Below are positions 27,002 through 36,644 of a stretch of DNA of 64,000 nucleotides, piece after piece. The number at the start of each line of letters is the position of its first letter. Positions within the stretch are counted from its first letter, which is position 1. Source of the DNA: CAVUCH01 sp963763095 (GTDB lineage: Bacteria; Acidobacteriota; Vicinamibacteria; Vicinamibacterales; JAENWD01). The notes under the pieces are model-generated. The model was not told where the DNA came from and did not search any database. It was given only the letters and a program-made list of their open reading frames with translations. The stretch covers positions 103,002-167,001 of the forward strand of contig CAVXNR010000025.1 in the NCBI GenBank assembly GCA_963763095.1, written 5' to 3'. The position numbers were made by a program, and so were the translations under genes.

Positions 27002-28300
27002 TTACGAGCGCAGCGCTATCCGCGTGCGGCCGCTGGGCAGCAACCGTGCGCGATGAACGAACTGCGCCAGAGCGGCAGCCAGGAGTGTCGCCAGCGCGCG
27101 GACCGATCCCCGCGCCTCGTTGCCCGGCTGCAGTTCAACGGCGAGCACACCGGCGCATCCCTCCGGAATCAGCAGCGGCACCACCAGAGCACCAGTTGCC
27201 TCCGCCGTTGCAGCAACCTCGCAGGGGCTGGCCGTCCGAAACGCTTCGGCGGTGGCGTTGTCGGCGTCGCGCGCCACCGTGGGCAGGTGAGCCAGCACCT
27301 GCTCCGAGTAGCCGTGCACCAGGGCGGGCCGCAGTGCGTCAGCCGACTCGTCCCAGAGCCAGACGATGAGGCCGGTGGCATCGAGAGCCCGCGCGGAGTC
27401 TTCGAGAAGGATGGAGATCTGGTTGCGGCCACGGGCCCGGCCGAACTCGGTGCAGAGCAGCGCGACCGCCTCGAGCCGTGAATCGATCGACGAGGAGGGT
27501 TCATGAGCAGCAAAGTCCGCGGTGCCCTGAAACTCCTGCTCCGAGATCGCCTGCTCACTCCCGTCGTTGGCGGCATCCAGCAGGACAGCCGGTGGGGGCT
27601 GCGTATATTCGGGAGCAGGGGTGGAGGCAGCGGCGTCACGGGCAAGCGGCGTCTGCAGCGGCTCCTCACGTTCCCACGCATCCTCCTGCATTGCCGCCTC
27701 CGCAAGTTCCGATACCTCCGCCGGTTCGGGCGTCGCCTTCACGTCGGTCGCGGCTTCCAGCTCCGGCACCGCTGGCACTTCCGGCGCAGTTTCCAGCTCC
27801 GGCGCGTATTCCAGTTCGAACGCGCACTCCAGGGGAGTCTCCGAGCCGTGCGGTGCGACCGCTGGAGCGAGAACGGTGTGCCCCGGTGCCCTGAGCGGAG
27901 GATCTGCTGACGGCGTGCCGTCGATCGCACCAGGGCGGCGCAGCCTGGCCAGCGACCCGATCGCGGAGTCCACGATGGTGCGCAGAAGGAGCCCTGGCGC
28001 CGCGTTCCTCCTGGCAGCTTCCTCGGATGCCGCCGCTGCGGCTGCCTCCAGCACGTCCACCGGGTCGGGGTGCAGCTCCAGGAACTCGCGGAGGACCACG
28101 TCTGGATCGAGACCGATGACCTGCGCGTAGGTGCGTAGGTACGCGCGGCGGAAGATCCCCGACGGCCAGCGGGAGACGTCATCCCGCTCGAGGCCCTCGA
28201 GCAGCGACCGCTTGATCTTGGTGTCCTCGGCTATCGAGTTGAGATCGATCCCTCGTTCTTCACGCTGCTTGCGCAACCGCGTGCCGAAACTCTCAGGCAT
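27002..28300 (-). CDS. HTH (RodZ-type) plus GAF domain protein
   Basis: 432 residues from the ATG at 28300. Residues 2-70 form an XRE/HTH_25 domain as in RodZ (FGTRLRKQREERGIDLNSIA, IKRSLLEGLERDDVSRWPSG, FRRAYLRTYAQVIGLDPDVV). A long acidic Pro/Ala/Glu linker follows. Residues about 285-415 are a GAF domain (RLEAVALLCTEFGRARGRNQ, LIVWLWDESADAL, LVVPLLIPEGCAGVLAVEL). No membrane helix is present, unlike RodZ. It probably joins DNA or protein binding to a sensed signal; this is inference. Confidence 0.7.
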   Translation of the reverse strand: MPESFGTRLRKQREERGIDLNSIAEDTKIKRSLLEGLERDDVSRWPSGIFRRAYLRTYAQVIGLDPDVVLREFLELHPDPVDVLEAAAAAASEEAARRNAAPGLLLRTIVDSAIGSLARLRRPGAIDGTPSADPPLRAPGHTVLAPAVAPHGSETPLECAFELEYAPELETAPEVPAVPELEAATDVKATPEPAEVSELAEAAMQEDAWEREEPLQTPLARDAAASTPAPEYTQPPPAVLLDAANDGSEQAISEQEFQGTADFAAHEPSSSIDSRLEAVALLCTEFGRARGRNQISILLEDSARALDATGLIVWLWDESADALRPALVHGYSEQVLAHLPTVARDADNATAEAFRTASPCEVAATAEATGALVVPLLIPEGCAGVLAVELQPGNEARGSVRALATLLAAALAQFVHRARLLPSGRTRIALRS

Positions 28301-28488
28301 GAGACAGCCCTCCGGACGCGACAACCACGCGGCACACGGCGGCGGAGCGAAGGGGAGGCAGGGTCATGACAATGGCTGAGTGAGTCGGCCCGCGGCGACG
28401 TGCCGCATGCCCGGCCGAAGGATACCGCGGTTCGCGACACGTCGCACCGATTGCGGCGCGTCGAGGGGTCTCATGACACAGTCGCCCC

Positions 28489-29403
28489 TCAGCTCTGCAA
28501 CGTTGCGGCGATGCCGTCCCTGTACGCCGTGGGCGTGAGGGCGAACGCGCGCTCAACCTTGCTGCTGTCGAAGCGGTAGTCGTGCTCGAACTGGTAGAGC
28601 ATCTCCATGTTCTCACGCAGCACAGGAACGAAGAGTCCCATGATGGATAACATCCATCGCGGCGCCACCTGCAGCCGGTAGGGCCTGCCCGCCAGCGTGC
28701 ACGCGAGGCGCACGTACTCTTCCCCCGTCATCGGCTCCTTGCTGGTAAGTGCGTGCCACACCTGCCCGTACGCCGATGCCGTGTTTCCAAGCAGCGCCAG
28801 CGTGCGGCCAGCGTCAGGCGTGTAGGTGAACGTGTGCACAGCCTTCGGATTGCCAATCCACTGCGGCGTCTTCCTCGCCTTGAGGCGCTCGGTGACGGTC
28901 GCGTGCGTGAGGCTCAGGACCGCGCCAGGGCCATAGAAATCAGCCGCTCGCACGATCATGGCGCGCAGCTCGCCCCGCTTCGCCTCGTCCATCAGCATCG
29001 TCGCAATCCGCGCGCGCACGTCTCCCTTCCGGCTGCGCGGGTTGTAGGGGGTCTCCTCCGTCATGACCCCGTCGACACGCCCGTAGGCGTAGACATTGTC
29101 GAAGAACACGAGCGCGCTGCCGTGGCGCTTGCAGGCCTCGATGGTGTTGCGCATCACCTTCGGCCATTGCTCCTGCCACACGCGATAGTCGTACTTGAGA
29201 CCGGCTACCAGATAGCTGACATCGCTCCCGGCGACCGCCTCCGCTGTCGCCCTTGCGTCGAGCAGATCGATCGCGCACAAATCGTCCGTCGTGTTCACCC
29301 GCCTCGGTGAACGGCTTGCCTGACGGATGCAATCGGTATGCGACCGCAGATGGCGCGAGAGCTCACGACCGATGACCCCGTTCGCGCCCAGGATTGTCTG
29401 CAT
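28489..29403 (-). CDS. NAD(P)-dependent epimerase/dehydratase-type protein
   Basis: 304 residues from MQTILGANGVIGRELSRHLR, which holds the Rossmann GxxGxxG (GANGVIG). VFFDNVYAYGRVDGVMTEET matches the NVYAYG signature of atypical extended SDRs, and TFTYTPDAGRTLALLG follows. The usual YxxxK is not obvious. Substrate unknown; likely a nucleoside-diphosphate-sugar or quinone-binding atypical SDR. Intact. Confidence 0.75.
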   Translation of the reverse strand: MQTILGANGVIGRELSRHLRSHTDCIRQASRSPRRVNTTDDLCAIDLLDARATAEAVAGSDVSYLVAGLKYDYRVWQEQWPKVMRNTIEACKRHGSALVFFDNVYAYGRVDGVMTEETPYNPRSRKGDVRARIATMLMDEAKRGELRAMIVRAADFYGPGAVLSLTHATVTERLKARKTPQWIGNPKAVHTFTYTPDAGRTLALLGNTASAYGQVWHALTSKEPMTGEEYVRLACTLAGRPYRLQVAPRWMLSIMGLFVPVLRENMEMLYQFEHDYRFDSSKVERAFALTPTAYRDGIAATLQS

Positions 29404-29459
29404 GAGCGAGACCCACGTCACCTCTGCCTCAGCGTAGCACCTTGTAGTACGTTCTTCGC

Positions 29460-31086
29460 ATGCGACTCGCGCTCCGCGGCGTCCGAACGATGAGAACGGG
29501 ATCTGGATACCTGACGGGCGGAGCCACCGCGACTGCCCTGCTCGCGGTGCTCACCGTCCACGTCTTCCCCGCCACCAGGCATCTCGCTGCCCAGGGTGGC
29601 GAGCGGGCTCCCCAGCCCGCGGCGACGCGCATCGATCCGTACGTTCCCCGTCAGCGCCTGCTGGTGCTGACCGACATAGCAAACGAGCCCGACGATCAGA
29701 TGTCGATGGTCCGCCTGCTGGTCTACTCGGACGGGTTCGACATCGAAGGCCTCGTCGCCACCACCTCGACGTGGATGAAGAAGGCGGTGAGGCCGGACGT
29801 CATCCGCCTCCTGATCGACGCGTACGAGCAGGTGCATCCCAACCTGCTCGAGCACAGCCCCGGATTCCCGCTCGCGGCCACGCTGCGGGCCGCGGTGCAC
29901 ACGGGGCAACCGGACTATGGCATGAGCGCCGTTGGCCCGGACAAGGCATCGCCCGGCTCCGCATCGATCGTGCGCGCCATGGATCGGAAGGATCCGCGTC
30001 CGCTCTGGATCACCATCTGGGGAGGAGCAAACACGTTGGCGCAGGCGCTCCTCGACCTCCGCGCAACGCGCACCCCCGCCGACCTCGAGCGGATGGTTTC
30101 GACGCTGCGCGTCTACTCGATCTCCGACCAGGACGATGCCGGCCCGTGGATCCGGCGCGAGTTTCCCACGCTGCACTACATCGCCATGCCGTCGCCACCG
30201 AACGGCGAGCAGTACTCCTATGCCACATGGACCGGCATCAGCGGAGACCGCTTCTACCGGAATGCCTCCGGCGCCGACTTCACCACCTTCACCGAGGAAT
30301 GGGTGAATACCCACATCCGCGCGAGGGGACCGCTTGGGCGCGCATTACCCGTCCCCGTGCTGCATCTACGAGGGCGACACACCGTCCTTCCTCGGCCTGA
30401 TCGACAACGGGTTGGCCAGCGCGATGAGCCCATCGTTCGGCGGCTGGGGCGGACGGTACGTGTGGCGGCAGTACTACGGCGAACCCCGACCCTTCTGGAC
30501 GCAGGGCGGCGACTCCTATCCGGGCAGCAGCAACTCGCAGGACACGGTGGCCGGTACCGACGGCGCGCCGCGTACTTCCGACCAGGCGACGATCTGGCGG
30601 TGGCGCCGGGCATTCCAGCACGACTTCGCCGCCCGGATGGACTGGACGGTGCGCGACGTGCGCGCCGCAAACCACAATCCGGACGTCGCGGTGAACGGCC
30701 GACGCGGTCACGAGCCGCTGGCACTCGACGCGCAGGTCGGGGTTCCCGTCACCCTCGACGCCGATGGAACGGTGGATCGCGACGGCGATGCGCTCACCTA
30801 TCGCTGGTTCTTCTATCCGGAGGCGGGCAGCGGCGTGCCCGGCCATCCGGTCTTTGCCGGCTCGCCGTGGCCCGGCGGCCCGCCTGCCGCCGGAGGTCCG
30901 CCGGAGCTGCCGCCGCGCGTGGTGCTGCAGAACGCCGCGACAGCAACTGCGACGGTCCTTCCGAAGATGGCCGGCATTGCGCACGTGATCCTCGCCGTCG
31001 AAGACGATGGGGTGCCGTCGCTGACGTCGTACCGGCGGGTGATCCTCACGATCAACGCCGGGCCGGCGCCCGCCTCGGGCCCGTAG
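29460..31086 (+). CDS. DUF1593 (Sde182-like) secreted protein, one frameshift
   Basis: About 541 residues when joined. A signal (TATALLAVLTVHVFP) is followed by the nucleoside-hydrolase-like domain starting RLLVLTDIANEPDDQMSMVR, with GGANTLAQALLDLR and YIAMPSPPNGEQYSYATWTG. One extra G near 30,337 (in GGGCGCGC) breaks the frame before GAHYPSPCCIYEGDTPSFLG. The C-terminal beta-sandwich begins near VPVTLDADGTVDRDGDALTY. The family includes the cellulose-binding Sde182 of Saccharophagus. Secreted; probably acts on plant polysaccharide. Confidence 0.8.
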
Positions 31087-31138
31087 GCACCGCGACGCGC
31101 GGCGGACGGGCGGCGGAAGTGCGGGTCCGCGCGGTAGA

Positions 31139-32221
31139 ATGTCGGCTGCCCAGATGAGCACTCCCGCCCAGAATGCTCCCCCGGCGCACGGCAGCGGTCG
31201 CGGGTGGGAACTGGCGCTCATCCTCGTCATTGCGTTCTCCGTTCCGCTCGTCCTTCGACCAATCTCGCACTCGCTGACAGCGGGCGCGCCGCCAAGCTAC
31301 GTCTCGTCGCTCGAAGCGGCCCTCCCGCGCTTCCCGTTCGACCCGGGCCCCCGCGAGGAGCTCAGACGCATCGCGCCCCAGTACGTGTTCATCGGCGACT
31401 CCACGCTGGGGTCGCGCATCGATCCGAAGTACATGACGCGGGTCCTGCGCCTCCCGGCGTGGTGGGTCATGCAGCCGGGGACGGGGTCGGCCTACTGGTA
31501 TCTGGCGCTCAAGAACGCGGTGCTGGACTCCGGCGTGAAGCCCAAAGTGGTCTTCATCTTCTTCCGCGACTTCCTCCTGACCGACGTGCTGTTCCGCGTC
31601 GACGACCAGTTCCGGTGGACCGTGGACACTCTTGCCGGCCCGGTGGAACCGGAGCTGGATCGCGCGATTGCCAGACGCCTCGACGGCTCGTGGCAGGCCG
31701 TGCCCCGGCTGCTCGACGCGGCGTACGCCTTCCGTCCGGTGCGTGCCGCCGCCGACACGCTCGCGAGGCAGCTGCCCGTTCAGGCGGTGGCCGGCCCCGC
31801 TCGCGCGGGCGAGCTGCAGCAGCACCTGAACGCATCGTTCGGGCTCGACAAGCTCCGCCCGACGATTGCGGCGGATATCGCCTCGGAGGCGGACGAGCTC
31901 GGCGACTTCGCGCGCATGCTGCCTCGGTCCGTCCTGCCGGACATCATCGGCCTCGGTCGTGCGCACGGCGTGCGTCTCTGCTTCGTCCGCGTGCAGCGCC
32001 GCCCGCGCCCTGACGGTCCCCCGGTGCAGTCGCCCGTGCTGCGGCGGTACATCAGCGACCTGCGGCGGTACGTGGAATCGAACGGCGCCGTGTTCCGCGA
32101 CGACACCGGCGATCCTGACTACCCGCTTGCCTGGTACACGGACGGCGACCACACGGCGTTCCGATATCGCCAGCGCTACACCGAGCTCTTCTCGCAGAAG
32201 CTGGCGTTCCTCTTCCGGTGA
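31139..32221 (+). CDS. Membrane-anchored SGNH-like protein paired with MBOAT
   Basis: 360 residues. One N-terminal helix (LALILVIAFSVPLVL) anchors a periplasmic SGNH-hydrolase-like domain. The nucleophile motif is QYVFIGDSTLGSRID (GDS, residues about 83-85) and the Asp/His pair near the C-terminus is YTDGDHTAFRYR. The gene overlaps the MBOAT gene by 4 bases. This arrangement resembles the AlgI/AlgJ-X and PatA/PatB pairs, in which the SGNH protein transfers acetyl groups to a polysaccharide in the periplasm. Confidence 0.7.
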   Translation: MSAAQMSTPAQNAPPAHGSGRGWELALILVIAFSVPLVLRPISHSLTAGAPPSYVSSLEAALPRFPFDPGPREELRRIAPQYVFIGDSTLGSRIDPKYMTRVLRLPAWWVMQPGTGSAYWYLALKNAVLDSGVKPKVVFIFFRDFLLTDVLFRVDDQFRWTVDTLAGPVEPELDRAIARRLDGSWQAVPRLLDAAYAFRPVRAAADTLARQLPVQAVAGPARAGELQQHLNASFGLDKLRPTIAADIASEADELGDFARMLPRSVLPDIIGLGRAHGVRLCFVRVQRRPRPDGPPVQSPVLRRYISDLRRYVESNGAVFRDDTGDPDYPLAWYTDGDHTAFRYRQRYTELFSQKLAFLFR

Positions 32222-33657
32222 TCTTCCACAGCCTCGACTTCGTCGTCTTTTTTCTCGTCACCCTCGGTGTGTACTGGGCGCTGCCACACCGATGGCAGAA
32301 CCGGTGGCTGCTGGTGACGAGCTACTTCTTCTACGGCTACGTCCATCCCTGGTTCCTCACGCTGATCCTGTTGTCGACCTCGATCGACTACTGGGCCGCG
32401 CTGCGGATGGAGGACGACCGGGCCCGCCGGAAGCATTACCTGTGGATCAGCATCGCCTCGAACATGGGGATGCTGGGGTTCTTCAAGTACTTCAACTTCT
32501 TTGCCGCCAACGTCAGCCAGGTCCTTACCGCCCTGGGCCTCGGGCTCTCACCGCCGGTACTGACCGTCATGCTGCCGGTTGGCATCTCGTTCTTCACCTT
32601 CCAGGCCCTCAGCTACACCGTGGACGTCTATCGCGGCACCCTGCGGGCGCGGCGGAGTTTCGTGGACGTTGCCACGTTCGTCGCGCTCTTCCCGCAGCTC
32701 GTGGCCGGGCCGATCGAGCGGGCCTCACACCTGCTCCCGCAGGTCGAGGGCCGTCGCCGGTTCTCGGTGGAGGCAGCGCGCACGGGACTGCTGCTGATCG
32801 GCTGGGGGTATTTCAAAAAGCTGGTGATTGCCGACACGGTCGGCATCACCGCCAACAAGGTGTTCAGCCTCGAGGCCCCGTCGTTCTACCTGCTCTGGGC
32901 CGGCGTGCTCGCCTTCGGCCTGCAGATCTACGCCGACTTCTCGGCGTACAGCGACATCGCGCGCGGGACGGCGCGGTGGCTCGGCTTCGATCTGATGCTG
33001 AATTTCGATCAGCCCTACTTCGCTCGAGGCCCGCGCGACTTCTGGGCTCGGTGGCACATCTCGCTCTCGACATGGTTCCGCGACTACGTGTACGTGCCGC
33101 TCGGCGGCTCTCGGCGCGGGTTCTCACGCGAGCTCGGCAACATCATGCTCACCTTCCTGCTCTCGGGGCTGTGGCATGGGGCAAGCTGGAACTACGTCTT
33201 CTGGGGCGGCTACCACGGGCTGCTGCTCGTCGGCAGCCGGCTCGCCACCCGCTTCCTCCCGAAGCCGGCGGGCGCGCTCGCCACGGCGCTCGTCCCCCTG
33301 CGGATTGCCGCAACATTCCTGCTGGTGCACGTCGGCTGGCTGATGTTCCGCGAGACGGACACGCAGATGCTGCTGCGGCACCTGTCGCTGACGCCATGGG
33401 ACAGCTCGACGCTGGACCGGCAGGCCGGAGCCTCGCTGATGCTGATGCTGCTGCCGTTCGCGGCGCCTCTTTTCGTGCAGGGCGCGTGGGTCGAGTGGTG
33501 GCGCCGCCGGCGCGACCCGTTCACCGAAGCCCCGCGGCAACCGCCAGTCCGCGTGGCATGGCTGGCGTGTCAGGGCGTGCTCGTGGGGCTCCTGCTCGCC
33601 GGCATGCTGCTGTTCCGCAGCCGCGCGTCCCTCGACTTCATCTACTTCCAGTTCTGA
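32218..33657 (+). CDS. MBOAT O-acyltransferase, AlgI family
   Basis: 479 residues with about 11 membrane segments. It opens MIFHSLDFVVFFLVTLGVYW, the usual AlgI start. The conserved core includes PVGISFFTFQALSYTVDVYR, FPQLVAGPIERASHLLPQ, FWARWHISLSTWFRDYVYVP and LSGLWHGASWNYVFWGGYHG, where the WHG histidine is the invariant catalytic residue. It moves acetyl groups across the inner membrane for O-acetylation of an exopolysaccharide. GTG start; translation is coupled to the upstream SGNH-like gene. Confidence 0.85.
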   Translation: MIFHSLDFVVFFLVTLGVYWALPHRWQNRWLLVTSYFFYGYVHPWFLTLILLSTSIDYWAALRMEDDRARRKHYLWISIASNMGMLGFFKYFNFFAANVSQVLTALGLGLSPPVLTVMLPVGISFFTFQALSYTVDVYRGTLRARRSFVDVATFVALFPQLVAGPIERASHLLPQVEGRRRFSVEAARTGLLLIGWGYFKKLVIADTVGITANKVFSLEAPSFYLLWAGVLAFGLQIYADFSAYSDIARGTARWLGFDLMLNFDQPYFARGPRDFWARWHISLSTWFRDYVYVPLGGSRRGFSRELGNIMLTFLLSGLWHGASWNYVFWGGYHGLLLVGSRLATRFLPKPAGALATALVPLRIAATFLLVHVGWLMFRETDTQMLLRHLSLTPWDSSTLDRQAGASLMLMLLPFAAPLFVQGAWVEWWRRRRDPFTEAPRQPPVRVAWLACQGVLVGLLLAGMLLFRSRASLDFIYFQF

Positions 33658-33710
33658 GAGCCTGAGCTCGAGGCCGGGCGTATGGGTCCGACGCAGCTCC
33701 AACAGAGACG

Positions 33711-33738
33711 AACTGAGAACTGACCATTGGGAACTGAT
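33711..33738 (+). repeat. Heptanucleotide repeat GAACTGA
   Basis: GAACTGA occurs twice in tandem, then after one divergent 7-mer a third time in phase. Lies in the gap between convergent algI-like and CotH genes. Confidence 0.55.
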
Positions 33739-33741
33739 GAC

Positions 33742-35220
33742 TCACTCACGCCAGATCGCCTGGATGCTGAGATCTCTGTCCGCCGTCAGGGTTACGGCGG
33801 TCTGCCGCCGGGGCTGGGGACTCCCGTTCACACGCCAGTGCGAGAACCGCTCGGTGTCTGAGCGGGGCACGTTCAGGGTGAGGCGCATGCCCTGGAAGTA
33901 GTAGCCCTCGAACGGGCCGTTCACCGGGTGCCCGTCCACCAGCACCGGCCGCGTCGTGGCCAGGCGGCACGAGACCGTCGGTGTCTGCAGGTACTGCTCG
34001 GCGTGCCCCCGGAGCACGCCGGCGCGCTCCGCCAGGAACGCCTCGAGCAGCGGCAGGTACTCGACCGTCTCGACGCCGTAGGTGCGCGCGATCTCGCGGT
34101 AGTGCTCGAAGCGCTCGCGAAGAAACGCCGGCGTGATCTCGTAGTTCATCGCCTCGATCCAGGCCGCCTTGAAGTACTCGCGATAGGCGGGATCCTGCGC
34201 GAGCAGCGCGGTCATGAGGTCCGGGCGTATCTCGTCGGCCCTCCGGCCGCGACGCCCCCCGCCGGGGGGCAGCAGCAACTCGCGAAACGGATTGTTCCGG
34301 ACGCCGCCGAAGCTGGCATCCATGTCCCAGTTGACCCAGAACCACTGTGCGCGCGGCCGTGACGCATCTCGGAACTGGCTGGGACCCTGGAACGGATCTC
34401 TCGTCGCACAGAACGCGACCGCGATGAACCAGCGGGTGAGGTTCTCGATGTCCACGATCTCGCCCGCGGTTGCCATCGTCACCGGCGTCAGCGTACGGAT
34501 CTGTGCCGCAAGCGCCTCGAACTCCCCGGCGTCCAGCCTGATTGCCCGCTGGCCGTGCGCGCGGAAGTAGTGGTTCGGGTGGAAGTGCTCGTACAGCACG
34601 AACACGCCCTGGAACTGGCCATTCAGGAAGAACCGCACAGGACGGGAGGGCGACGTGATCGCGCCGACGCTCGCCGCGATGTCGTAGGCCAGCGGGTTGG
34701 TCAGCGCCCAGCGAACCCCTTCTCGCAGGCGCACATCGTTGTGCACCATCAGCACGCGCACGGGATGCGCGTGCGGCCCGTCGAATATCAGACCCGGGGG
34801 GATGGGGGCTGCCTCGTATTCCCTCCGCAGGTACACGCGGTAGCCCTGGCGCGGTGCCGTCACCCGGCTGCCACCTCCGTGCACGCGTACACCCGCGGTG
34901 CTCGCGAACCGCACATGTCCGCCGTCGAAATACGTGAGAGTCGCGCGCCGCTCCCAGGCCCTGCCGTGCGCCTGCTTGTTGGCGAGAATGCCGGTCGCAC
35001 GATCGTAGAGATCCCGATCGGAGACATACAGCGACAAGGTGGGCACGCCGCGCCGCACTTCGCTCTCCGGCACGAGCGCGGTGCTCGGCATCAGATCGGG
35101 ACTGCGCTGGATGCTGAATTTGAGGCCGCCGAAGGCGCCATGCCGCTCGGCGACGGTGCCGATCGCGACCAGCGCGCCCGCGAGTGCGGTGGCTGTCGCG
35201 AGGTGCGGAACCCGGGTCAC
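33742..35220 (-). CDS. CotH kinase family protein
   Basis: 492 residues with an N-terminal signal (LATATALAGALVAIGTVA). Typical CotH blocks are GVRVHGGGSRVTAPRQGYRV, PVRFFLNGQFQGVFVLYEHF, DAGEFEALAAQI, NLTRWFIAVAFCATRDPF and the metal-binding NWDMDASFGG. A C-terminal beta domain follows. CotH proteins are atypical secreted kinases; here the signal indicates an extracytoplasmic role. Its start overlaps the DUF4956 gene stop by 4 bases, and the VTC gene precedes that, a conserved trio. Confidence 0.8.
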   Translation of the reverse strand: MTRVPHLATATALAGALVAIGTVAERHGAFGGLKFSIQRSPDLMPSTALVPESEVRRGVPTLSLYVSDRDLYDRATGILANKQAHGRAWERRATLTYFDGGHVRFASTAGVRVHGGGSRVTAPRQGYRVYLRREYEAAPIPPGLIFDGPHAHPVRVLMVHNDVRLREGVRWALTNPLAYDIAASVGAITSPSRPVRFFLNGQFQGVFVLYEHFHPNHYFRAHGQRAIRLDAGEFEALAAQIRTLTPVTMATAGEIVDIENLTRWFIAVAFCATRDPFQGPSQFRDASRPRAQWFWVNWDMDASFGGVRNNPFRELLLPPGGGRRGRRADEIRPDLMTALLAQDPAYREYFKAAWIEAMNYEITPAFLRERFEHYREIARTYGVETVEYLPLLEAFLAERAGVLRGHAEQYLQTPTVSCRLATTRPVLVDGHPVNGPFEGYYFQGMRLTLNVPRSDTERFSHWRVNGSPQPRRQTAVTLTADRDLSIQAIWRE

Positions 35221-35924
35221 AGTGGAACTGGTCGATTGAGGAACACGTTGAACGTCGATGCCGCGAAGGCTCCGGCGAGCTCTCCCTCGAGCGCCAGCAG
35301 CGACCCGCTGGTCGCGCCGCTGAACTGGTACGCGTAGATCACCTGCGGGCCATCGCGTGAAATGCTCTCCAGGTGGGCGTAGGTAACGCGCTTGCGGAGC
35401 ACGTCTGCGACCTGGGCGCCTTCACCGGCAGCGGCGTGCTCGGGGATCGAGATGACGATTGTTCCGTCGATCGCCTTGCGTCCGACGCGACCGAACGCCC
35501 GCTGCAGCACCAGCGCGAGGATGGCAACACCAAAGAGAATGCCCACGAACGCCAGCTTGAAGGTGGCCGTCGCGATCGATGCAGCGATGACCAGCATGAT
35601 GAACCCGATCTCCTCGGGCTCCTTGATCGGGGTGCGGAACCGCACGATAGACAACGCGCCGAGCAGACCGAGCGACAGCGGCAGCGAGAACTGGATGCAG
35701 ACGAAGATGGCCGTGATGGACAGGCCGAGCAGCGGGAACGCGCGATACACCTGGCTGCCCGTGGCACGCGACGAGTAGAACTGCAGATACAGGTACGAGG
35801 CCAGCAGCGACCCCGCCAGCGAGGTCACCATCAGGAAGATGAAGGGCCAGATGCCGATCTGCGCCATGGCGGGCGCGCCGGCACCCGAGAGGATCGAGTA
35901 GATGGTCTTGAGCTGGTCCTGCAT
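35217..35924 (-). CDS. DUF4956 membrane protein
   Basis: 235 residues with four membrane segments (IFLMVTSLAGSLLASYLYL, LLGLSITAIFVCIQFSLPL, IGFIMLVIAASIATATFKLA, LFGVAILALVLQRAF). The family signature SIVRFRTPIKEPEEIGF lies between helices 2 and 3, and a soluble C-terminal domain follows. DUF4956 genes typically sit beside VTC-domain and CotH genes, as here. Function unproven; often suggested as part of a polyphosphate or surface-polymer system. Confidence 0.85.
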   Translation of the reverse strand: MQDQLKTIYSILSGAGAPAMAQIGIWPFIFLMVTSLAGSLLASYLYLQFYSSRATGSQVYRAFPLLGLSITAIFVCIQFSLPLSLGLLGALSIVRFRTPIKEPEEIGFIMLVIAASIATATFKLAFVGILFGVAILALVLQRAFGRVGRKAIDGTIVISIPEHAAAGEGAQVADVLRKRVTYAHLESISRDGPQVIYAYQFSGATSGSLLALEGELAGAFAASTFNVFLNRPVPL

Positions 35925-35936
35925 GGCGTGGCAGCG

Positions 35937-36644
35937 TCAGAAGGTGTCCCGGGTCACGTGCTGGTAGCACGCCAGGTACTTGGAGAACGCCGACCGTCGC
36001 GCCCCGAGGCGCGTCACGGGCGCGACGTGGGCCGGCACATCCTGACCATGCCCTTTGTACTCGAAGACGGCGTACGGCAGCGCATCCCGCCGTGCCGGCG
36101 CGTGCAGCCGGGCGGGGTTCACGGCCTGCACGACGATGCCTGCGTCGAGGCTGATGCGTGCACCGCGCGCATCCACGTACCGGTGACGCGCATAGGCCAG
36201 CCGCAACACGGGCGCCAGGTCCGTCGGCAGGCTTGGAACCGCGGCGCGCAGCTCCATGAGCAACTCGCCCCAGTCCGGGGCAGACAGGGGCACAGCAGCC
36301 AGATGCGCCGGTTGCGCCTGTGCGGCGACACGGCGCTTCTCACGCGTGGCGCCTTCGCGATGCTTGCATTCGACGAACACCGGGCCCGCGGGCGGACCGC
36401 CGTCCAGCGGCGCGTACCACCGCACCCGCACCTTGGTCTTGAGGTGATCGCTGTTGACCTTCTCGTCGAGCAGCTCGAGGTCCGGCGTGTCGAAGTACGT
36501 GGTGACCACCAGGGCCGGAGGGTAGGCCCGCTCGCGGTGCACCACCCCCTCGAGCCAGCGGCGGACGAATGCCGCCCGGCTGCCGGGCAGGAGGTACTTC
36601 AGCTCGAGCTCAGGCTGCGGGGCGGAGGCGGCCGGTCGTGGCAT
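35937..36644 (-). CDS. VTC-domain protein (polyphosphate polymerase type)
   Basis: 235 residues from MPRPAASAPQPELELKYLLP, where ELKYLLP is the first triphosphate-tunnel strand. Others are TYFDTPDLELLD, KTKVRVRWYAP, VFVECKHREG, LAYARHRYVD and FEYKGHGQD. The basic/acidic tunnel residues (K, R, E at strand ends) are kept. VTC domains in yeast make polyphosphate from ATP. The gene is 12 bases upstream of the DUF4956 gene. The start at 36644 is chosen because the upstream extension is unstructured and Arg-rich. Confidence 0.8.
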   Translation of the reverse strand: MPRPAASAPQPELELKYLLPGSRAAFVRRWLEGVVHRERAYPPALVVTTYFDTPDLELLDEKVNSDHLKTKVRVRWYAPLDGGPPAGPVFVECKHREGATREKRRVAAQAQPAHLAAVPLSAPDWGELLMELRAAVPSLPTDLAPVLRLAYARHRYVDARGARISLDAGIVVQAVNPARLHAPARRDALPYAVFEYKGHGQDVPAHVAPVTRLGARRSAFSKYLACYQHVTRDTF

